Shown here: piece after piece, positions 1 through 9,395 of the stretch
Numbering within the stretch: position 1 is the first letter of the stretch
Layout of the letters: the number at the start of each line of letters is the position of its first letter
NCBI RefSeq assembly: GCF_014648035.1
Contig: NZ_BMQI01000026.1
Span: 1-64,000 of the forward strand
Direction: 5' to 3'
Length of the DNA stretch: 64,000 nt
Source: Shewanella algicola
GTDB taxonomy: Bacteria > Pseudomonadota > Gammaproteobacteria > Enterobacterales > Shewanellaceae
Position numbers and translations under genes: made by a program
The notes under the pieces: generated by a model
What the model was told of the DNA's origin: nothing
The model's database searches: none
What the model saw: only the letters and a program-made list of their open reading frames with translations

Positions 1-11
1 AAAAACTGGCA

Positions 12-179
12 CTAGTGGCCTAAATATCTACTTTTGATCTCAGTTAAAAATGGGGAGATTACCACTACACCCAGTGTTTGTCTTGTGCCATCGGCAAAGA
101 CAACGCTTCTGCTGGTGACTTTACCATTAAAATATACGTTGGCTTGTTTGGCCACACTAACATGTTGCAACATACTCAT
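12..179 (-). pseudogene. ppnP: Truncated PpnP (pyrimidine/purine nucleoside phosphorylase) remnant
   Basis: This 55-codon frame starts at an ATG at 179 behind a good GGGAG ribosome site. Its first ~39 residues ([17 protein letters not shown]..., ending [11 protein letters not shown]) look like the N-terminus of the small cupin PpnP (YaiE/UPF0345), which splits nucleosides into base and ribose-1-phosphate. The family is about 95-105 residues long and continues after LGVV with LPGEY; here unrelated sequence (VISPF...) follows to a stop. No minus-strand frame downstream restores the family sequence, so this is not a simple frameshift. It is more like a rearrangement or insertion junction near 60-66. 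The family match is from memory of the sequence, not a search. Confidence 0.6.
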
Positions 180-310
180 ATCGACTCCCAAATTATTGTT
201 AACTATTGTGGATGAGTATTACAGACCTTTAATGAAACCACCTAGTAAAATGTTTTCATGTTGTTACAAGCAGGCTTATTGACGCGTTTAGTTTTAACGA
301 AAAAGGCACA

Positions 311-336
311 AAAAAGCCCAGACATTGTCTGGGCTT
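311..336 (-). terminator. Rho-independent terminator of typA
   Basis: A perfect 10-bp stem (AAGCCCAGAC at 314-323, GTCTGGGCTT at 327-336) with a 3-nt loop is followed on the minus strand by a U-run (A-run at 311-315 on +). It lies about 40 bp beyond the typA stop. Confidence 0.85.
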
Positions 337-374
337 AATTTGATCCAACTGCTTGTGCAGTTTAACTGAAATAA

Positions 375-2186
375 TTAACCGCGGCTTGCGCGCTTACGGT
401 CGTTTTCAGTTAAGAATCTCTTACGAACACGAATGTTCTTTGGCGTTACTTCTACTAATTCGTCATCATCGATGAACTCAAGAGCTTGCTCAAGAGACAT
501 GTTGATTGGCGGAGTCAGTACTTGCGCTTCATCAGTACCAGATGCACGCATGTTGGTTAGCTGCTTACCTTTAAGACAGTTAACTGTCAAATCGTTTGAG
601 CGAGCGTGAATACCAATGACTTGACCTTCATAGACTTCGGCCGCATGGCCAATAAACAGACGACCACGGTCCTGTAGACCAAATAGTGCGAATGTTAACG
701 CTTTACCTGTCGCGTTTGAAATCAATACACCGTTAGCGCGTTGACCGATGTCACCGCCTTTATGTGGACCGTAATGATCAAATGAGTGGTAAATCAAACC
801 CGTACCTGAAGTTGCTGTTAAGAACTCAGTTTGGAAACCGATTAAACCACGGCTTGGGATGATAAAGTCGATACGTACACGACCTTTACCGTCAAGCTGC
901 ATGTCTTTCATTTCAGCTTTACGGATACCTAATCTTTCGATCACAGTACCTTGATGTTCTTCTTCAACGTCAACAGTAACTGTTTCAAATGGTTCACATA
1001 GCTCATCATCGATAGTCTTAAGAATAACTTCTGGACGTGATACCGCTAACTCGTAACCTTCACGACGCATGTTTTCAATTAAGATTGATAAGTGTAATTC
1101 ACCACGGCCTGATACGCGGAAACGGTCAGGGCTTTCAGTTTCTTCAACACGTAATGCAACGTTGTGTACTAACTCTTGCTGTAAACGCTCAAGGATGTTA
1201 CGTGAAGTAACGAACTTACCTTCTTTACCAGCAAATGGTGAGGTGTTTACTTGGAACGTCATGGTTAACGTTGGCTCATCAACAGATAAGGCTGGTAATG
1301 CTTCAACCTCATTGACGGCACAGATAGTGTCAGAAATCTTAAGTTCACCAAGACCGGTAATCGCGACGATGTCACCCGCGTTAGCGACTTCAACTTCAGT
1401 ACGCTCTAGGCCCATGTAACCTAATACTTGGCCCATTTTACCGTTACGTTTTTTACCGTCAGCACCGATTACAGTCACTTGTTGACCTGTTTTAACGCTA
1501 CCACGTTTAATACGGCCTACACCGATTACACCCACATAAGAGTTATAATCTAACTGTGAAATTTGCATTTGGAATGCACCATCCGCATCAGCGTCAGGGA
1601 AAGAGACTTTCTCAACGATGGTTTGGAACAGTGGTGTCATGTCTTCGCTAGTTTCTTCAGGGTCTAAAGTGGCGAAACCATTTAATGCAGAAGCGTAAAC
1701 GATAGGGAAATCTAACTGTTCGTCAGTTGCACCTAAGTTATCGAATAGGTCGAATACTTGGTCAATAACCCAATCAGGACGTGCACCAGGACGGTCAATT
1801 TTGTTGATTACAACAATAGGCTTTAGGCCTTGAGCAAATGCTTTTTTGGTTACGAAGCGAGTTTGTGGCATTGGGCCATCAACTGCGTCAACCAATAGTA
1901 AAACTGAATCTACCATAGATAGAACACGCTCTACTTCACCACCGAAATCGGCGTGACCAGGGGTGTCTACGATGTTAATACGGTAGTCATTCCACTTGAT
2001 GGCAGTGTTCTTTGCCAGAATGGTGATCCCACGTTCTTTTTCAAGATCGTTAGAATCCATAACCCGCTCAGTAGCTTCTCCACGAGATGCAAGGGTTCCT
2101 GACTGCGCCAACAATTTGTCTACCAAGGTAGTTTTACCATGGTCAACGTGGGCAATAATGGCGATGTTACGTAAATTCTCTAGCAC
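375..2186 (-). CDS. typA: Ribosome-associated GTPase TypA/BipA
   Basis: TypA/BipA is a translational GTPase of the EF-G/LepA class. It binds 70S ribosomes and helps 50S assembly and adaptation to cold and stress. The protein has 603 residues, the usual family length. The N-terminus carries G1 [10 protein letters not shown]3 DTPGHADF and G4 NKID, followed by the beta-barrel and EF-G-like domains and the TypA-specific C-terminus. Translation starts at a GTG (2186-2184) seven bases after AGAGG; no closer ATG exists and the N-terminal alignment with E. coli is exact. It is monocistronic, divergent from glnA, and has its own terminator at 311-336. Confidence 0.97.
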   Translation of the reverse strand: MLENLRNIAIIAHVDHGKTTLVDKLLAQSGTLASRGEATERVMDSNDLEKERGITILAKNTAIKWNDYRINIVDTPGHADFGGEVERVLSMVDSVLLLVDAVDGPMPQTRFVTKKAFAQGLKPIVVINKIDRPGARPDWVIDQVFDLFDNLGATDEQLDFPIVYASALNGFATLDPEETSEDMTPLFQTIVEKVSFPDADADGAFQMQISQLDYNSYVGVIGVGRIKRGSVKTGQQVTVIGADGKKRNGKMGQVLGYMGLERTEVEVANAGDIVAITGLGELKISDTICAVNEVEALPALSVDEPTLTMTFQVNTSPFAGKEGKFVTSRNILERLQQELVHNVALRVEETESPDRFRVSGRGELHLSILIENMRREGYELAVSRPEVILKTIDDELCEPFETVTVDVEEEHQGTVIERLGIRKAEMKDMQLDGKGRVRIDFIIPSRGLIGFQTEFLTATSGTGLIYHSFDHYGPHKGGDIGQRANGVLISNATGKALTFALFGLQDRGRLFIGHAAEVYEGQVIGIHARSNDLTVNCLKGKQLTNMRASGTDEAQVLTPPINMSLEQALEFIDDDELVEVTPKNIRVRKRFLTENDRKRASRG

Positions 2187-2239
2187 GGATAAACCTCTAA
2201 ACCATCAATAAAAAAAAGGGGCTTTATAACGACTTTATA

Positions 2240-2245
2240 ATTATA
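2240..2245 (-). promoter_or_regulatory. Candidate -10 box of the typA promoter
   Basis: The minus strand reads TATAAT here, about 54 bp upstream of the typA GTG. The -35 region 17 bp further upstream (AATGGC) is poor, so this is a possible sigma-70 promoter only. Confidence 0.35.
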
Positions 2246-2518
2246 GACGTCATAAAAAGCGTGCCATTCTACTTCAGAGCGGCTTTTGTAGATAGGATTA
2301 TTTTTGAACACATGGCATTTTTCGTGCACTTGTGGCCAAAAAACACCTGAAAACGTTTATTTAAATAGAATGTATTGTGCTTTTTTGCACTTTATTCAGC
2401 AGATAAATGCATTTTATAGTAAGTGGTAACATTCATTATTTTTGCTTTACTGCTTTTTAGCGTAACAAGCTTGTCATGCAGAAATGTGACACTAGCAAAA
2501 ACTTTATTAAATTGCTGA

Positions 2519-2576
2519 CGCACCACAATGGACTTTTGCACCACATTGAAACATAGTGGTGCACTGCACTGGTGCA
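2519..2576 (+). promoter_or_regulatory. NtrC enhancer sites upstream of glnA
   Basis: The segment 2560-2576 (TGCACTGCACTGGTGCA) matches the NtrC dyad GCAC-N7-GTGC almost perfectly. Weaker, partly overlapping copies lie at 2519-2535 (CGCACCACAATGG...) and 2537-2563 (half-sites TGCACCA and TGGTGCA). The strong site is centred about 97 bp upstream of the start point predicted from the sigma-54 promoter at 2639-2654, similar to the enhancer spacing at E. coli glnAp2. The rest of the 2187-2761 gap shows only A+T-rich sequence and no credible gene. Confidence 0.8.
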
Positions 2577-2638
2577 AAATAACATTTCGTGCAGGCTGCA
2601 TTATTTTCAAAATTAGTAAAATCAAATGGTTAGCTAGT

Positions 2639-2654
2639 TGGCATGATTATCGCT
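2639..2654 (+). promoter_or_regulatory. Sigma-54 promoter of glnA
   Basis: TGGCATGATTATCGCT has the invariant GG (-24) and GC (-12) with correct spacing for the sigma-54 consensus TGGCACG-N4-TTGCW. The predicted start point near 2665 gives a ~97-nt leader to glnA. With the NtrC sites upstream, this implies nitrogen-limitation control. Confidence 0.8.
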
Positions 2655-2761
2655 ATATTGCAGACAATCGAATAAATGCTAATTCGTTTTCCAGATGAAT
2701 TGTCTGGCGAATAACCAAATTATTTTAAGGGATAACCCTTTACCCTACCGGAGGCTTGAGA

Positions 2762-4171
2762 ATGTCAGTTGAATCAGTTTTAAAGCAACTTGAAGAGTTA
2801 GAAGTTAAGTTTGTTGACTTACGCTTTACCGATACGAAAGGTAAAGAGCAGCACGTTTCTATCCCATCTCACCAAGTAGATGAAGATTTTTTTGAAGACG
2901 GCAAAATGTTTGACGGTTCTTCAATTAATGGCTGGAAAGGCATTAATGAATCAGACATGGTGCTAATGCCTGATCCAACTACTTTCGTATTAGATCCTTT
3001 CACCGAAGAAACGACGGCACTAATTCGTTGTGATATTTTAGAACCTGGCACAATGACAGGTTATGACCGTGACCCACGTTCAATTGCTAAAAAAGCAGAA
3101 GAATATTTAAAGTCTACAGGTATTGCTGACACTGTATTAATTGGGCCAGAGCCAGAGTTCTTCATTTTTGATGACGTACGTTTTGGTACTGATATGTCAG
3201 GCACTTTCGTTAAAATTGATGCGAAAGAAGCATCATGGAACTCTGCTAAGAGTTATGAAGAAGGCAACACCGGTCACCGTCCAATGGTTAAAGGTGGTTA
3301 CTTCCCAGTCGCACCTGTTGACTCTTCACAAGACTTGCGTTCAGCAATGTGTTTAGTGTTAGAAGAAATGGGCCAAGTTGTTGAAGCGCATCACCACGAA
3401 GTGGCTACAGCGGGTCAAAACGAAATCGCAACACGTTTTAACACGCTTACTAAGAAAGCGGATGAAATCCAAATTCTTAAGTATGTTGTGCACAACATGG
3501 CACATGCTTATGGCAAAACTGCGACATTTATGCCAAAACCAATCGTTGGCGACAACGGTAGCGGTATGCACGTTCATCAGTCTTTAGCAAAAGACGGTGT
3601 TAACTTGTTTGCGGGTGATAAGTACGCGGGTTTAAGTGAAACTGCACTTTACTACATTGGTGGTATTATCAAGCACGCTCGTGCATTGAACGCGTTTACT
3701 AACCCAAGCACTAACTCTTACAAGCGTTTAGTGCCTCACTTTGAAGCGCCTGTTATGTTAGCTTACTCTGCGCGTAACCGTAGTGCTTCAATTCGTATCC
3801 CTGTGGTACCAAGCCCTAAAGGTCGTCGTATTGAAACGCGTTTCCCTGATCCACATGCAAACCCATACTTAGGTTTTGCTGCATTGTTAATGGCTGGTCT
3901 TGACGGTATTCAAAACAAGATCCACCCAGGCGAAGCAATGGACAAAGACTTGTATGACTTACCTGCTGAAGAAGCGGCTGAGATCCCACAAGTTGCAACG
4001 TCACTAGAAAACGCACTTGAAAACTTACAAGCTGACCACGACTTCCTACTTAAAGGTGGTGTATTCAGTAAAGACTTTATTGATTCTTACATCGTACTTA
4101 AATCAGCTGAAGCTGAGCGTGTATCACGCACAACTCACCCATTAGAGTTCGAAATGTACTACAGCTTATAA
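2762..4171 (+). CDS. glnA: Glutamine synthetase, type I
   Basis: GlnA condenses glutamate and ammonia to glutamine with ATP, as a cytoplasmic dodecamer. From the ATG at 2762 the protein has 469 residues, the same as E. coli, and is nearly collinear with it ([47 protein letters not shown]). A TTG six bases upstream (2756) is in frame, but CCGGAGG is positioned for the ATG. The tyrosine that is adenylylated in enterobacteria lies in the C-terminal KDLYDLP motif. Control is by the NtrC and sigma-54 elements upstream. Unlike enterobacteria, ntrBC do not follow; the next gene is a diguanylate cyclase after a terminator. Confidence 0.98.
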   Translation: MSVESVLKQLEELEVKFVDLRFTDTKGKEQHVSIPSHQVDEDFFEDGKMFDGSSINGWKGINESDMVLMPDPTTFVLDPFTEETTALIRCDILEPGTMTGYDRDPRSIAKKAEEYLKSTGIADTVLIGPEPEFFIFDDVRFGTDMSGTFVKIDAKEASWNSAKSYEEGNTGHRPMVKGGYFPVAPVDSSQDLRSAMCLVLEEMGQVVEAHHHEVATAGQNEIATRFNTLTKKADEIQILKYVVHNMAHAYGKTATFMPKPIVGDNGSGMHVHQSLAKDGVNLFAGDKYAGLSETALYYIGGIIKHARALNAFTNPSTNSYKRLVPHFEAPVMLAYSARNRSASIRIPVVPSPKGRRIETRFPDPHANPYLGFAALLMAGLDGIQNKIHPGEAMDKDLYDLPAEEAAEIPQVATSLENALENLQADHDFLLKGGVFSKDFIDSYIVLKSAEAERVSRTTHPLEFEMYYSL

Positions 4172-4212
4172 TAAGCAGGTCTATGCAGACCTTTTAGTAA
4201 GACAAAAATACC

Positions 4213-4242
4213 AACCTCGATAAGCAATTATCGGGGTTTTTT
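4213..4242 (+). terminator. Rho-independent terminator of glnA
   Basis: An 11-bp stem (AACCTCGATAA 4213-4223, TTATCGGGGTT 4228-4238, one G-T pair) with a 4-nt loop runs into a T-tract, about 40 bp after the glnA stop. Confidence 0.85.
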
Positions 4243-4373
4243 GTTGTGTAAAAGTTGTGTATTTGTTGCAAATGTAACTAAATATGTCTAATGTGTCGCC
4301 TTGTCTTTTTATGCACAGCGTTACCGTATTTCAACCAAGGTGTTTGTTTCAAAGTGCGACATATGAGAATTAA

Positions 4374-5957
4374 ATGAAATTATCGTTTCGGTATCTATTG
4401 TTAATTGCCATGAGTGTGGTTTCATTAATCCCCATTTGTGTTTTAGCTTTGTGGACCAGCCATAATGCATTAGACAATGAATACCGCACGGTTCAAGACA
4501 AGCATTTATTGTTGGCGAAAAATCTATCACAAGCATTAGACCGTTATAGTGTTGATGCCTTGTCAATTTTTAATCGCGCCACCGATTCTGTTATCAAGCA
4601 GCATATTCCTGCTGAATTTATCAAACTATTTAACGATATTGATGTTGAATCGGTCGGTGAATATGATGCTCAGGGTAACCTGGTTAATGTGTTATTTGGC
4701 CCCACACAATTACAACCCGGCTCGTTAACCCAAGATGAGAATATTTTTGAACTTTCACAATTATCAACGGCTAGGTTTACTGACGTGCATATAGTGGGAG
4801 GCGTTAATCCAACTTTGTATATGATCCGTAAAGACCAACAGCAACGAATTTGGCTGGCGGTGATGACCCCAGAATTTATTACTTTACTACAGTCAGCAGT
4901 TAAATTTGGCAAAAAAGGCCATGCAGCCATTGTCGATCGCCAAGGTAATATATTGGCTCATCCAAACAAAGAGTGGCAAGCCAGCAGCAAAAACTTATCA
5001 AAAGTCAGCATAGTGCAACAAATGATGGCAGGTAATACCGGTGTGATGGAGTTCTACTCGCCTGCGGTTAAGCAAGATATGATAGCGGCTTATACTATGG
5101 TGCCGACAACCGGATGGGGAGTGATGATCCCGCAACCTTTGGACGAGCTGTATGCAAGAGCAGAGTCTGAGATTAATACTATTTTAGGGGTTGCTACTCT
5201 GTCGTTTTTCGCTTGTTTATTACTCAGTTGGTGGATGGCAGGGTTAATTACTCGACCCATTGCGGCACTTACCGCTCAAGCAAGTGCTTTAGCTGAGCAA
5301 CAAACTCAACTCACACCTTGGACTAAGCAGCGCATTGAAATCACAGAGTTTGCCGCGTTATTCGACCGTTTTCATTGTATGTCTAAGCAGGTTATCAATA
5401 GTCAGGCTGAGTTGGCGCAAAGAGTCATCGATAAAACCGCTGATTTAGCTCAAGCGCAAGCAGAAGCATTACATTTAGCTAATCATGACCAGGTAACCGG
5501 GCTCGCTAATCGCATGTCGATTAGAAATACCATTCAGCAACGCATTGATACCACACAACCATTTTCTCTGTTATTTATCGATTTAGATGGATTTAAACAG
5601 ATTAATGATACTTATGGGCATGGTATTGGTGACAGCTTGCTGGTCAATATTGGCCAAAACGTATCGTCCAGTCTTGAGCGTGGTGATATTTTTGCCCGTT
5701 ATGGTGGCGATGAGTTTGTACTACTTTTACAGCACGATAACCTGTGTGATATTGTTAATCTTAAGGCTAAGCGTGTATTAGAGTTAATTAAGCAGCCTTA
5801 TAAAATTAATGGTCACCAGTTAAACGTGAGTGCCTGTATTGGCATAGCTCAATATGATGGTATTGATAATGATACCGATAGCCTTATCCATCGTGCTGAC
5901 GTTGCCATGTATCAGGCCAAGCATGCAGGCAAAGATCAAGTCATGCATGCGTGTTAA
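4374..5957 (+). CDS. Membrane-bound diguanylate cyclase (Cache-HAMP-GGDEF)
   Basis: Predicted to make cyclic di-GMP from two GTP in response to an extracytoplasmic ligand. The 527 residues hold a transmembrane helix at ~7-27, a periplasmic Cache-like sensor region (~30-260, with the IVDRQGNILAHPN hallmark), a second helix at ~270-292, a HAMP segment (~291-345) and a C-terminal cyclase domain from ~365. The catalytic signature RYGGDEF (GGDEF at 444-448) is intact. At the allosteric inhibitory site RxxD the arginine position holds Glu (ERGD, 435-438), so product feedback may be lost. No EAL domain is present. The pseudopilin gene starts 29 bp downstream with no terminator visible between. Confidence 0.92.
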   Translation: MKLSFRYLLLIAMSVVSLIPICVLALWTSHNALDNEYRTVQDKHLLLAKNLSQALDRYSVDALSIFNRATDSVIKQHIPAEFIKLFNDIDVESVGEYDAQGNLVNVLFGPTQLQPGSLTQDENIFELSQLSTARFTDVHIVGGVNPTLYMIRKDQQQRIWLAVMTPEFITLLQSAVKFGKKGHAAIVDRQGNILAHPNKEWQASSKNLSKVSIVQQMMAGNTGVMEFYSPAVKQDMIAAYTMVPTTGWGVMIPQPLDELYARAESEINTILGVATLSFFACLLLSWWMAGLITRPIAALTAQASALAEQQTQLTPWTKQRIEITEFAALFDRFHCMSKQVINSQAELAQRVIDKTADLAQAQAEALHLANHDQVTGLANRMSIRNTIQQRIDTTQPFSLLFIDLDGFKQINDTYGHGIGDSLLVNIGQNVSSSLERGDIFARYGGDEFVLLLQHDNLCDIVNLKAKRVLELIKQPYKINGHQLNVSACIGIAQYDGIDNDTDSLIHRADVAMYQAKHAGKDQVMHAC

Positions 5958-5986
5958 CTAAACGTATTAAGGATTAAGATTCAATA

Positions 5987-6526
5987 ATGACTCGATTAGC
6001 TCAAATATCTCACCATACACAGGCTAAACCTAACGGTTTTACCTTAATTGAGTTAGTGGTGGTGATCATTATTTTGGGTATATTGGCTGTGGTTGCAGCG
6101 CCTAAATTTATTAGTTTAAAAAGTGATGCTTATGCCAGTTCAATGCAAGGTGTTGCTGCTGCCATTAGTAGCGGTAAAACCATGGTGTATTCAGCATGTG
6201 TGATTAGTACCAGTTGCGATGAAACTGCACCAGCCACAACGGGCAATAGTTTGGGTAACAGTATTACCGTTCAAGGCCAATCGATTACGCTCGCTTATGG
6301 TTATCCTCGTCATACCGCGACTGCAGGTATTGCAAGAATGATTAATATTGCTGATACCTCTGCTGGTGGCGAATTCGAATTAACCACTTATACCTCATCA
6401 GGCCGTTCTGGCTTACGTATTCGCCCTGATGCCGACTACGATGCAAACAAGTGTGAAATCCGCTACTCAGAGCCTTCAGCAGCAGGTGAGCAACCGCTTG
6501 TAGTAGTGGATATTGACGACTGTTAA
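5987..6526 (+). CDS. Type IV pilin-like prepilin (pseudopilin)
   Basis: The 179-residue protein has a class III prepilin leader ending PNG, cut before [14 protein letters not shown]. Glu5 of the mature protein and a ~20-residue hydrophobic helix follow, typical of MSHA-like pilins and type II secretion pseudopilins. The globular part has a cysteine pair (SACVISTSC) and a C-terminal cysteine. It is alone: no assembly ATPase, platform protein or peptidase is adjacent, so it must use machinery encoded elsewhere. It follows the diguanylate cyclase by 29 bp and ends before a terminator, suggesting a two-gene unit. Whether it belongs to the MSHA, T2SS or another filament system cannot be decided from sequence alone. 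Confidence 0.88.
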   Translation: MTRLAQISHHTQAKPNGFTLIELVVVIIILGILAVVAAPKFISLKSDAYASSMQGVAAAISSGKTMVYSACVISTSCDETAPATTGNSLGNSITVQGQSITLAYGYPRHTATAGIARMINIADTSAGGEFELTTYTSSGRSGLRIRPDADYDANKCEIRYSEPSAAGEQPLVVVDIDDC

Positions 6527-6552
6527 TACGATTAATGCCTGTAGGTAATACC

Positions 6553-6582
6553 AATGCCATGACGGTAAGTCATGGCATTTTT
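6553..6582 (+). terminator. Rho-independent terminator after the pseudopilin gene
   Basis: A perfect 11-bp stem (AATGCCATGAC 6553-6563, GTCATGGCATT 6569-6579) with a 5-nt loop is followed by TTT, 27 bp beyond the stop codon. Confidence 0.8.
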
Positions 6583-6717
6583 GTTGGTAGCGGCCATTCA
6601 AAACAGATATTGTGTCTATTGACTTGATTTTTTGTGCTTCGGTGCGATTTGTAGAGGATTTCACTCAAAAATATGATATTTATACTAATAATCACTCAGT
6701 AAAAAGCGATCAGTTTA

Positions 6718-7188
6718 ATGGATAAGAAAGACCTAAAGCTGTTAGAAATATTACAGCGTCAAGGCCGAATGACGGTTTCTGAATTAGCCGACAAAGTTAA
6801 TATGTCTGACACGCCTTGTTTGCGTCGAGTTAAAAAACTTGAGCTTGATAAAGTGATTGTAGGTTACGGTGCTCAGGTAGATCCTGCAAAAGTGGGGTTA
6901 AGTGTCGTCGTGTACGCATCAGTGCGCTTGAGTGAGCATTCTGACGAGTCTACCGCATTATTTGAAAGCACTGTGGCGCAATTGCCTGCGGTAATGGAGT
7001 GTTCAGTGGTGACGGGGTCGCACGATTATTTATTAAAAATCGTCGCAAAAGACTTAGTGACTTACGAGCAGTTTATTAAAAAATCTTTGGGTAATTTAAA
7101 ATACGTATCTAATATTGAAACCACAGTGGTATTAAAGCAAATATTTAGCCATAACGTATTACCTATGGATTCGTCACCAATAGAGTAG
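6718..7188 (+). CDS. Lrp/AsnC-family transcriptional regulator
   Basis: A DNA-binding regulator of the feast/famine family, usually controlled by an amino acid. The 156 residues contain an N-terminal AsnC-type helix-turn-helix (~4-60; MTVSELADKVNMSDTPCLRRVKKLE) and a C-terminal RAM/ligand domain (~65-145) with the GxxDYLLK signature (GSHDYLLKIVAKD). The length is normal. It stands alone, downstream of a terminator and convergent with a DUF2959 lipoprotein gene. The effector and targets cannot be inferred from neighbours. The ribosome site is weak. Confidence 0.93.
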   Translation: MDKKDLKLLEILQRQGRMTVSELADKVNMSDTPCLRRVKKLELDKVIVGYGAQVDPAKVGLSVVVYASVRLSEHSDESTALFESTVAQLPAVMECSVVTGSHDYLLKIVAKDLVTYEQFIKKSLGNLKYVSNIETTVVLKQIFSHNVLPMDSSPIE

Positions 7189-7200
7189 TGCGCTTAAGTG

Positions 7201-7230
7201 GTATTGGCTATGCTCAGACATGGCCAATAC
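7201..7230. terminator. Possible intergenic hairpin between convergent genes
   Basis: GTATTGGC (7201-7208) and GCCAATAC (7223-7230) form an 8-bp stem with a 14-nt loop between the Lrp-family gene (+) and the DUF2959 gene (-). There is no T-tract on either side, so termination is uncertain. Confidence 0.3.
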
Positions 7231-7266
7231 TCAAATCACGTTATATTGATGACTCAGCTAAAGCGA

Positions 7267-7914
7267 CTAACCTTGTTCCATAGACGCAATAAACTTGTTC
7301 GACTCTTCAATCGATTTATTCATTTCTTTAATCAAGCTTGAAATGTCAGTTTGTAAGCTGGCAAACTCACCTTTAATCGCGCCAATCGCTTGTGCATTTA
7401 GATTATGCTTTAGATAGAGCATGTTATCTTTCATGGCGGTTAAAATAGGTGGCATTTTAGCTTCTGCACGGCGCATACTTTTCACTAACGATGAGTAAGC
7501 TCGTTTGGTTTCGTTAAGCTTATTCGTGCTATTGCGGCGTAAGCTAGCTTTGCTGATTTCGGTGATCTCATCTTGCCATTCGTTAAATAATGCGTCGGCT
7601 ACATCTTCGACTTTATCAATGCGGCTGGTGACTTCATCGGCTGCAGTTTGCGCAGACTCGTATTCATCTTTGGCTTTGTTATAAGCATCTTCTAAGTCGC
7701 CGCCATCAAATGCCAGTAATGCTTGCATTTCTTCTAGGGCTGAACTGAATTGCTCTTGAGCTTCTTCTTGTGACTCTTTGGCGTTTTGAACCCGGTCTAC
7801 CATAATGTCGCGCTTGTGATAGCCGACTTTTTCCATGGCACCGTAATAGGCGCTTTGACAACCGCTCAACAGTAAACTGCTACTTAATAGTGCCAGTGAT
7901 ATCCATTTTTTCAT
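7267..7914 (-). CDS. DUF2959 family lipoprotein
   Basis: The gene encodes a 215-residue exported lipoprotein with lipobox LLSGC at the end of a short signal peptide. It is followed by an almost wholly helical, charged, coiled-coil-like body (~30-215). The sequence fits DUF2959, a family of unknown function in marine gammaproteobacteria. An in-frame TTG lies one codon upstream; ATG at 7914 is preferred. It may share a promoter region with the small membrane protein gene upstream (62 bp gap, same strand). Localization is inferred from the lipobox; Asp does not follow the Cys (CQS), so outer-membrane sorting is likely. Confidence 0.85.
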   Translation of the reverse strand: MKKWISLALLSSSLLLSGCQSAYYGAMEKVGYHKRDIMVDRVQNAKESQEEAQEQFSSALEEMQALLAFDGGDLEDAYNKAKDEYESAQTAADEVTSRIDKVEDVADALFNEWQDEITEISKASLRRNSTNKLNETKRAYSSLVKSMRRAEAKMPPILTAMKDNMLYLKHNLNAQAIGAIKGEFASLQTDISSLIKEMNKSIEESNKFIASMEQG

Positions 7915-7975
7915 CAATGTGTCTCTTTATTGTTTGAGGCGACAGCAATCTATGTGAGATTAACTATCTGATTAT

Positions 7976-8200
7976 TTAACTGCCTGACTTAAATTTTGCA
8001 GCGTCGATAATGCTCCATAAATGGAACAAGCCACCAATAATGGCGGGGATCACTAAGACGAAAAAGAAGTAGCACGTGGCAGTGATACAGAAAAACAACA
8101 ATGCCGCTAAAATTCGTCCTTGTAAAAGCTGGCCTAGGCCAGGAAAAAATAAACTTGCTACTGCTGCGAGGACATTACCCGCCGAACCTTGTTGAGACAT
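7976..8200 (-). CDS. Small membrane protein with two hydrophobic segments
   Basis: A 74-residue protein starting at ATG 8200 with GGAG upstream (a TTG one codon earlier is also in frame). It has a glycine/proline-rich hydrophobic hairpin: ~10-30 (FFPGLGQLLQGR motif) and ~31-57, ending with a hydrophilic FKSGS tail. The FxPGLGQ...GR arrangement recalls small TM2-like or YIP1-like membrane proteins. The function is unknown. It is divergent from the YihY-type gene and co-directional with the DUF2959 lipoprotein gene. Confidence 0.75.
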   Translation of the reverse strand: MSQQGSAGNVLAAVASLFFPGLGQLLQGRILAALLFFCITATCYFFFVLVIPAIIGGLFHLWSIIDAAKFKSGS

Positions 8201-8305
8201 CAATTTGCTCCATTCTTTTAGCGCTAATATGTTATAACATTGTACGAAGTTAGTGGCTTAATACAAATGTTATCTCCACTAACGGACTATGAAATAAGGA
8301 TTATT

Positions 8306-9310
8306 ATGCCCAAGAAGTTTGATTTCAGACCATTTGTCGAGTTTTTTACTGGTATTGGCCAGTTTTTACTACACCTTAAGCAGCGCCTAGCAGAGGACCA
8401 AATTAATATTCGTGCAGGCCATTTGGCCTATGTCACCTTGTTGTCGTTAGTGCCGATGGTGGCGGTGACTATGTCGATGTTATCGGCTTTTCCGGTCTTC
8501 CAGGGGATTAGAGGCAAGATAGAGGGATTTATTTATAACAACTTTATTCCTGCAGCAGGTGACACGGTACAAGTGTATATCAACGAGTTTGTTGCTAACG
8601 CGTCTAAAGGCACGTTTGTCGGTATTATTGCATTAGTCTTTGTCGCCATCATGCTGATATCAGCAATCGATAAAGCATTGAATAACATTTGGCGAATTAG
8701 CGAAAAGCGCTCGTATGTGGTGTCATTTTCAATGTACTGGATGGTACTCACCCTTGGGCCTGTATTAATTGGTGCCAGCCTAGTTGCTACATCTTATGTG
8801 GTGTCGCTCGAGGTGGTTACTGGCAGTGAGTTATCGGGCATTGTGCAGTGGATTGTAGAGCGGATCCCATTGTTGTTTTCGGTGGCCTCTATATTGTTGT
8901 TATACATGGTGGTGCCCAATAAAAAAGTCCATTTTTTACATGCGCTACTCGGGGCGGTTGTTGCTGCGGTATTGTTTGAAGCGGGTAAAAAAGGCTTTGC
9001 TTTTTATGTGACACAATTTCCGAGTTATGAAGCCATATATGGTGCGTTAGCGGTTATCCCGATTTTATTTGTGTGGGTGTATTTGTCGTGGATGATTGTG
9101 TTGTTAGGGGCAGAAATTACCGCCGCATTGCCAGAATATTTAGAAGAATTGGCGGTGATAGCTGAAGAGATGAAAGCCGAAATTTTCACCGAAGGTGAAG
9201 CATCAAGCGTAGCAAATGAAGCCCCAAAGATGAATGTGCATGATCCTGTAGTTACATCATCACATTCACATGACAAAGCAGTAAGCGACTCATCAAGAGA
9301 ACAGTCTTAA
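8306..9310 (+). CDS. YihY/virulence-factor BrkB family inner-membrane protein
   Basis: A polytopic inner-membrane protein of the YihY (formerly mis-called RNase BN) family, whose biochemical role is not settled. From ATG 8306 (AAGGA five bases upstream) it has 334 residues; a TTG at 8240 is in frame but lacks a ribosome site. Hallmarks are [15 protein letters not shown] near residue 45, about six transmembrane helices, the motif [20 protein letters not shown], and a hydrophilic acidic, His/Ser-rich C-terminal tail (~280-334). It is followed 85 bp later by dtd, a common neighbour in Shewanella and Vibrio. Confidence 0.93.
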   Translation: MPKKFDFRPFVEFFTGIGQFLLHLKQRLAEDQINIRAGHLAYVTLLSLVPMVAVTMSMLSAFPVFQGIRGKIEGFIYNNFIPAAGDTVQVYINEFVANASKGTFVGIIALVFVAIMLISAIDKALNNIWRISEKRSYVVSFSMYWMVLTLGPVLIGASLVATSYVVSLEVVTGSELSGIVQWIVERIPLLFSVASILLLYMVVPNKKVHFLHALLGAVVAAVLFEAGKKGFAFYVTQFPSYEAIYGALAVIPILFVWVYLSWMIVLLGAEITAALPEYLEELAVIAEEMKAEIFTEGEASSVANEAPKMNVHDPVVTSSHSHDKAVSDSSREQS

Positions 9311-9395
9311 TGGTTTTTTAGGGCGTGTTTATCTTTATTGATAAAAAATAAACAAAGATAAACATCCTTTTTATATTCAATAATATTAGGTTGTT

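Noticed and set aside
34-282. Plus-strand 82-codon frame at the left edge
   Set aside because: It lies opposite the ppnP remnant, which has a ribosome site and recognisable sequence; the plus-strand protein is low-complexity Leu/Thr with no family.
1069-1419. Plus-strand 116-codon frame opposite typA
   Set aside because: Antisense to a highly conserved gene with strong codon bias; no ribosome site.
2392-2625. Minus-strand 77-codon frame upstream of glnA
   Set aside because: It overlaps the NtrC sites, has no ribosome site and reads as non-protein sequence.
6342-6664. Two minus-strand frames over the end of the pseudopilin gene
   Set aside because: They overlap the coding region and its terminator and show no family sequence.
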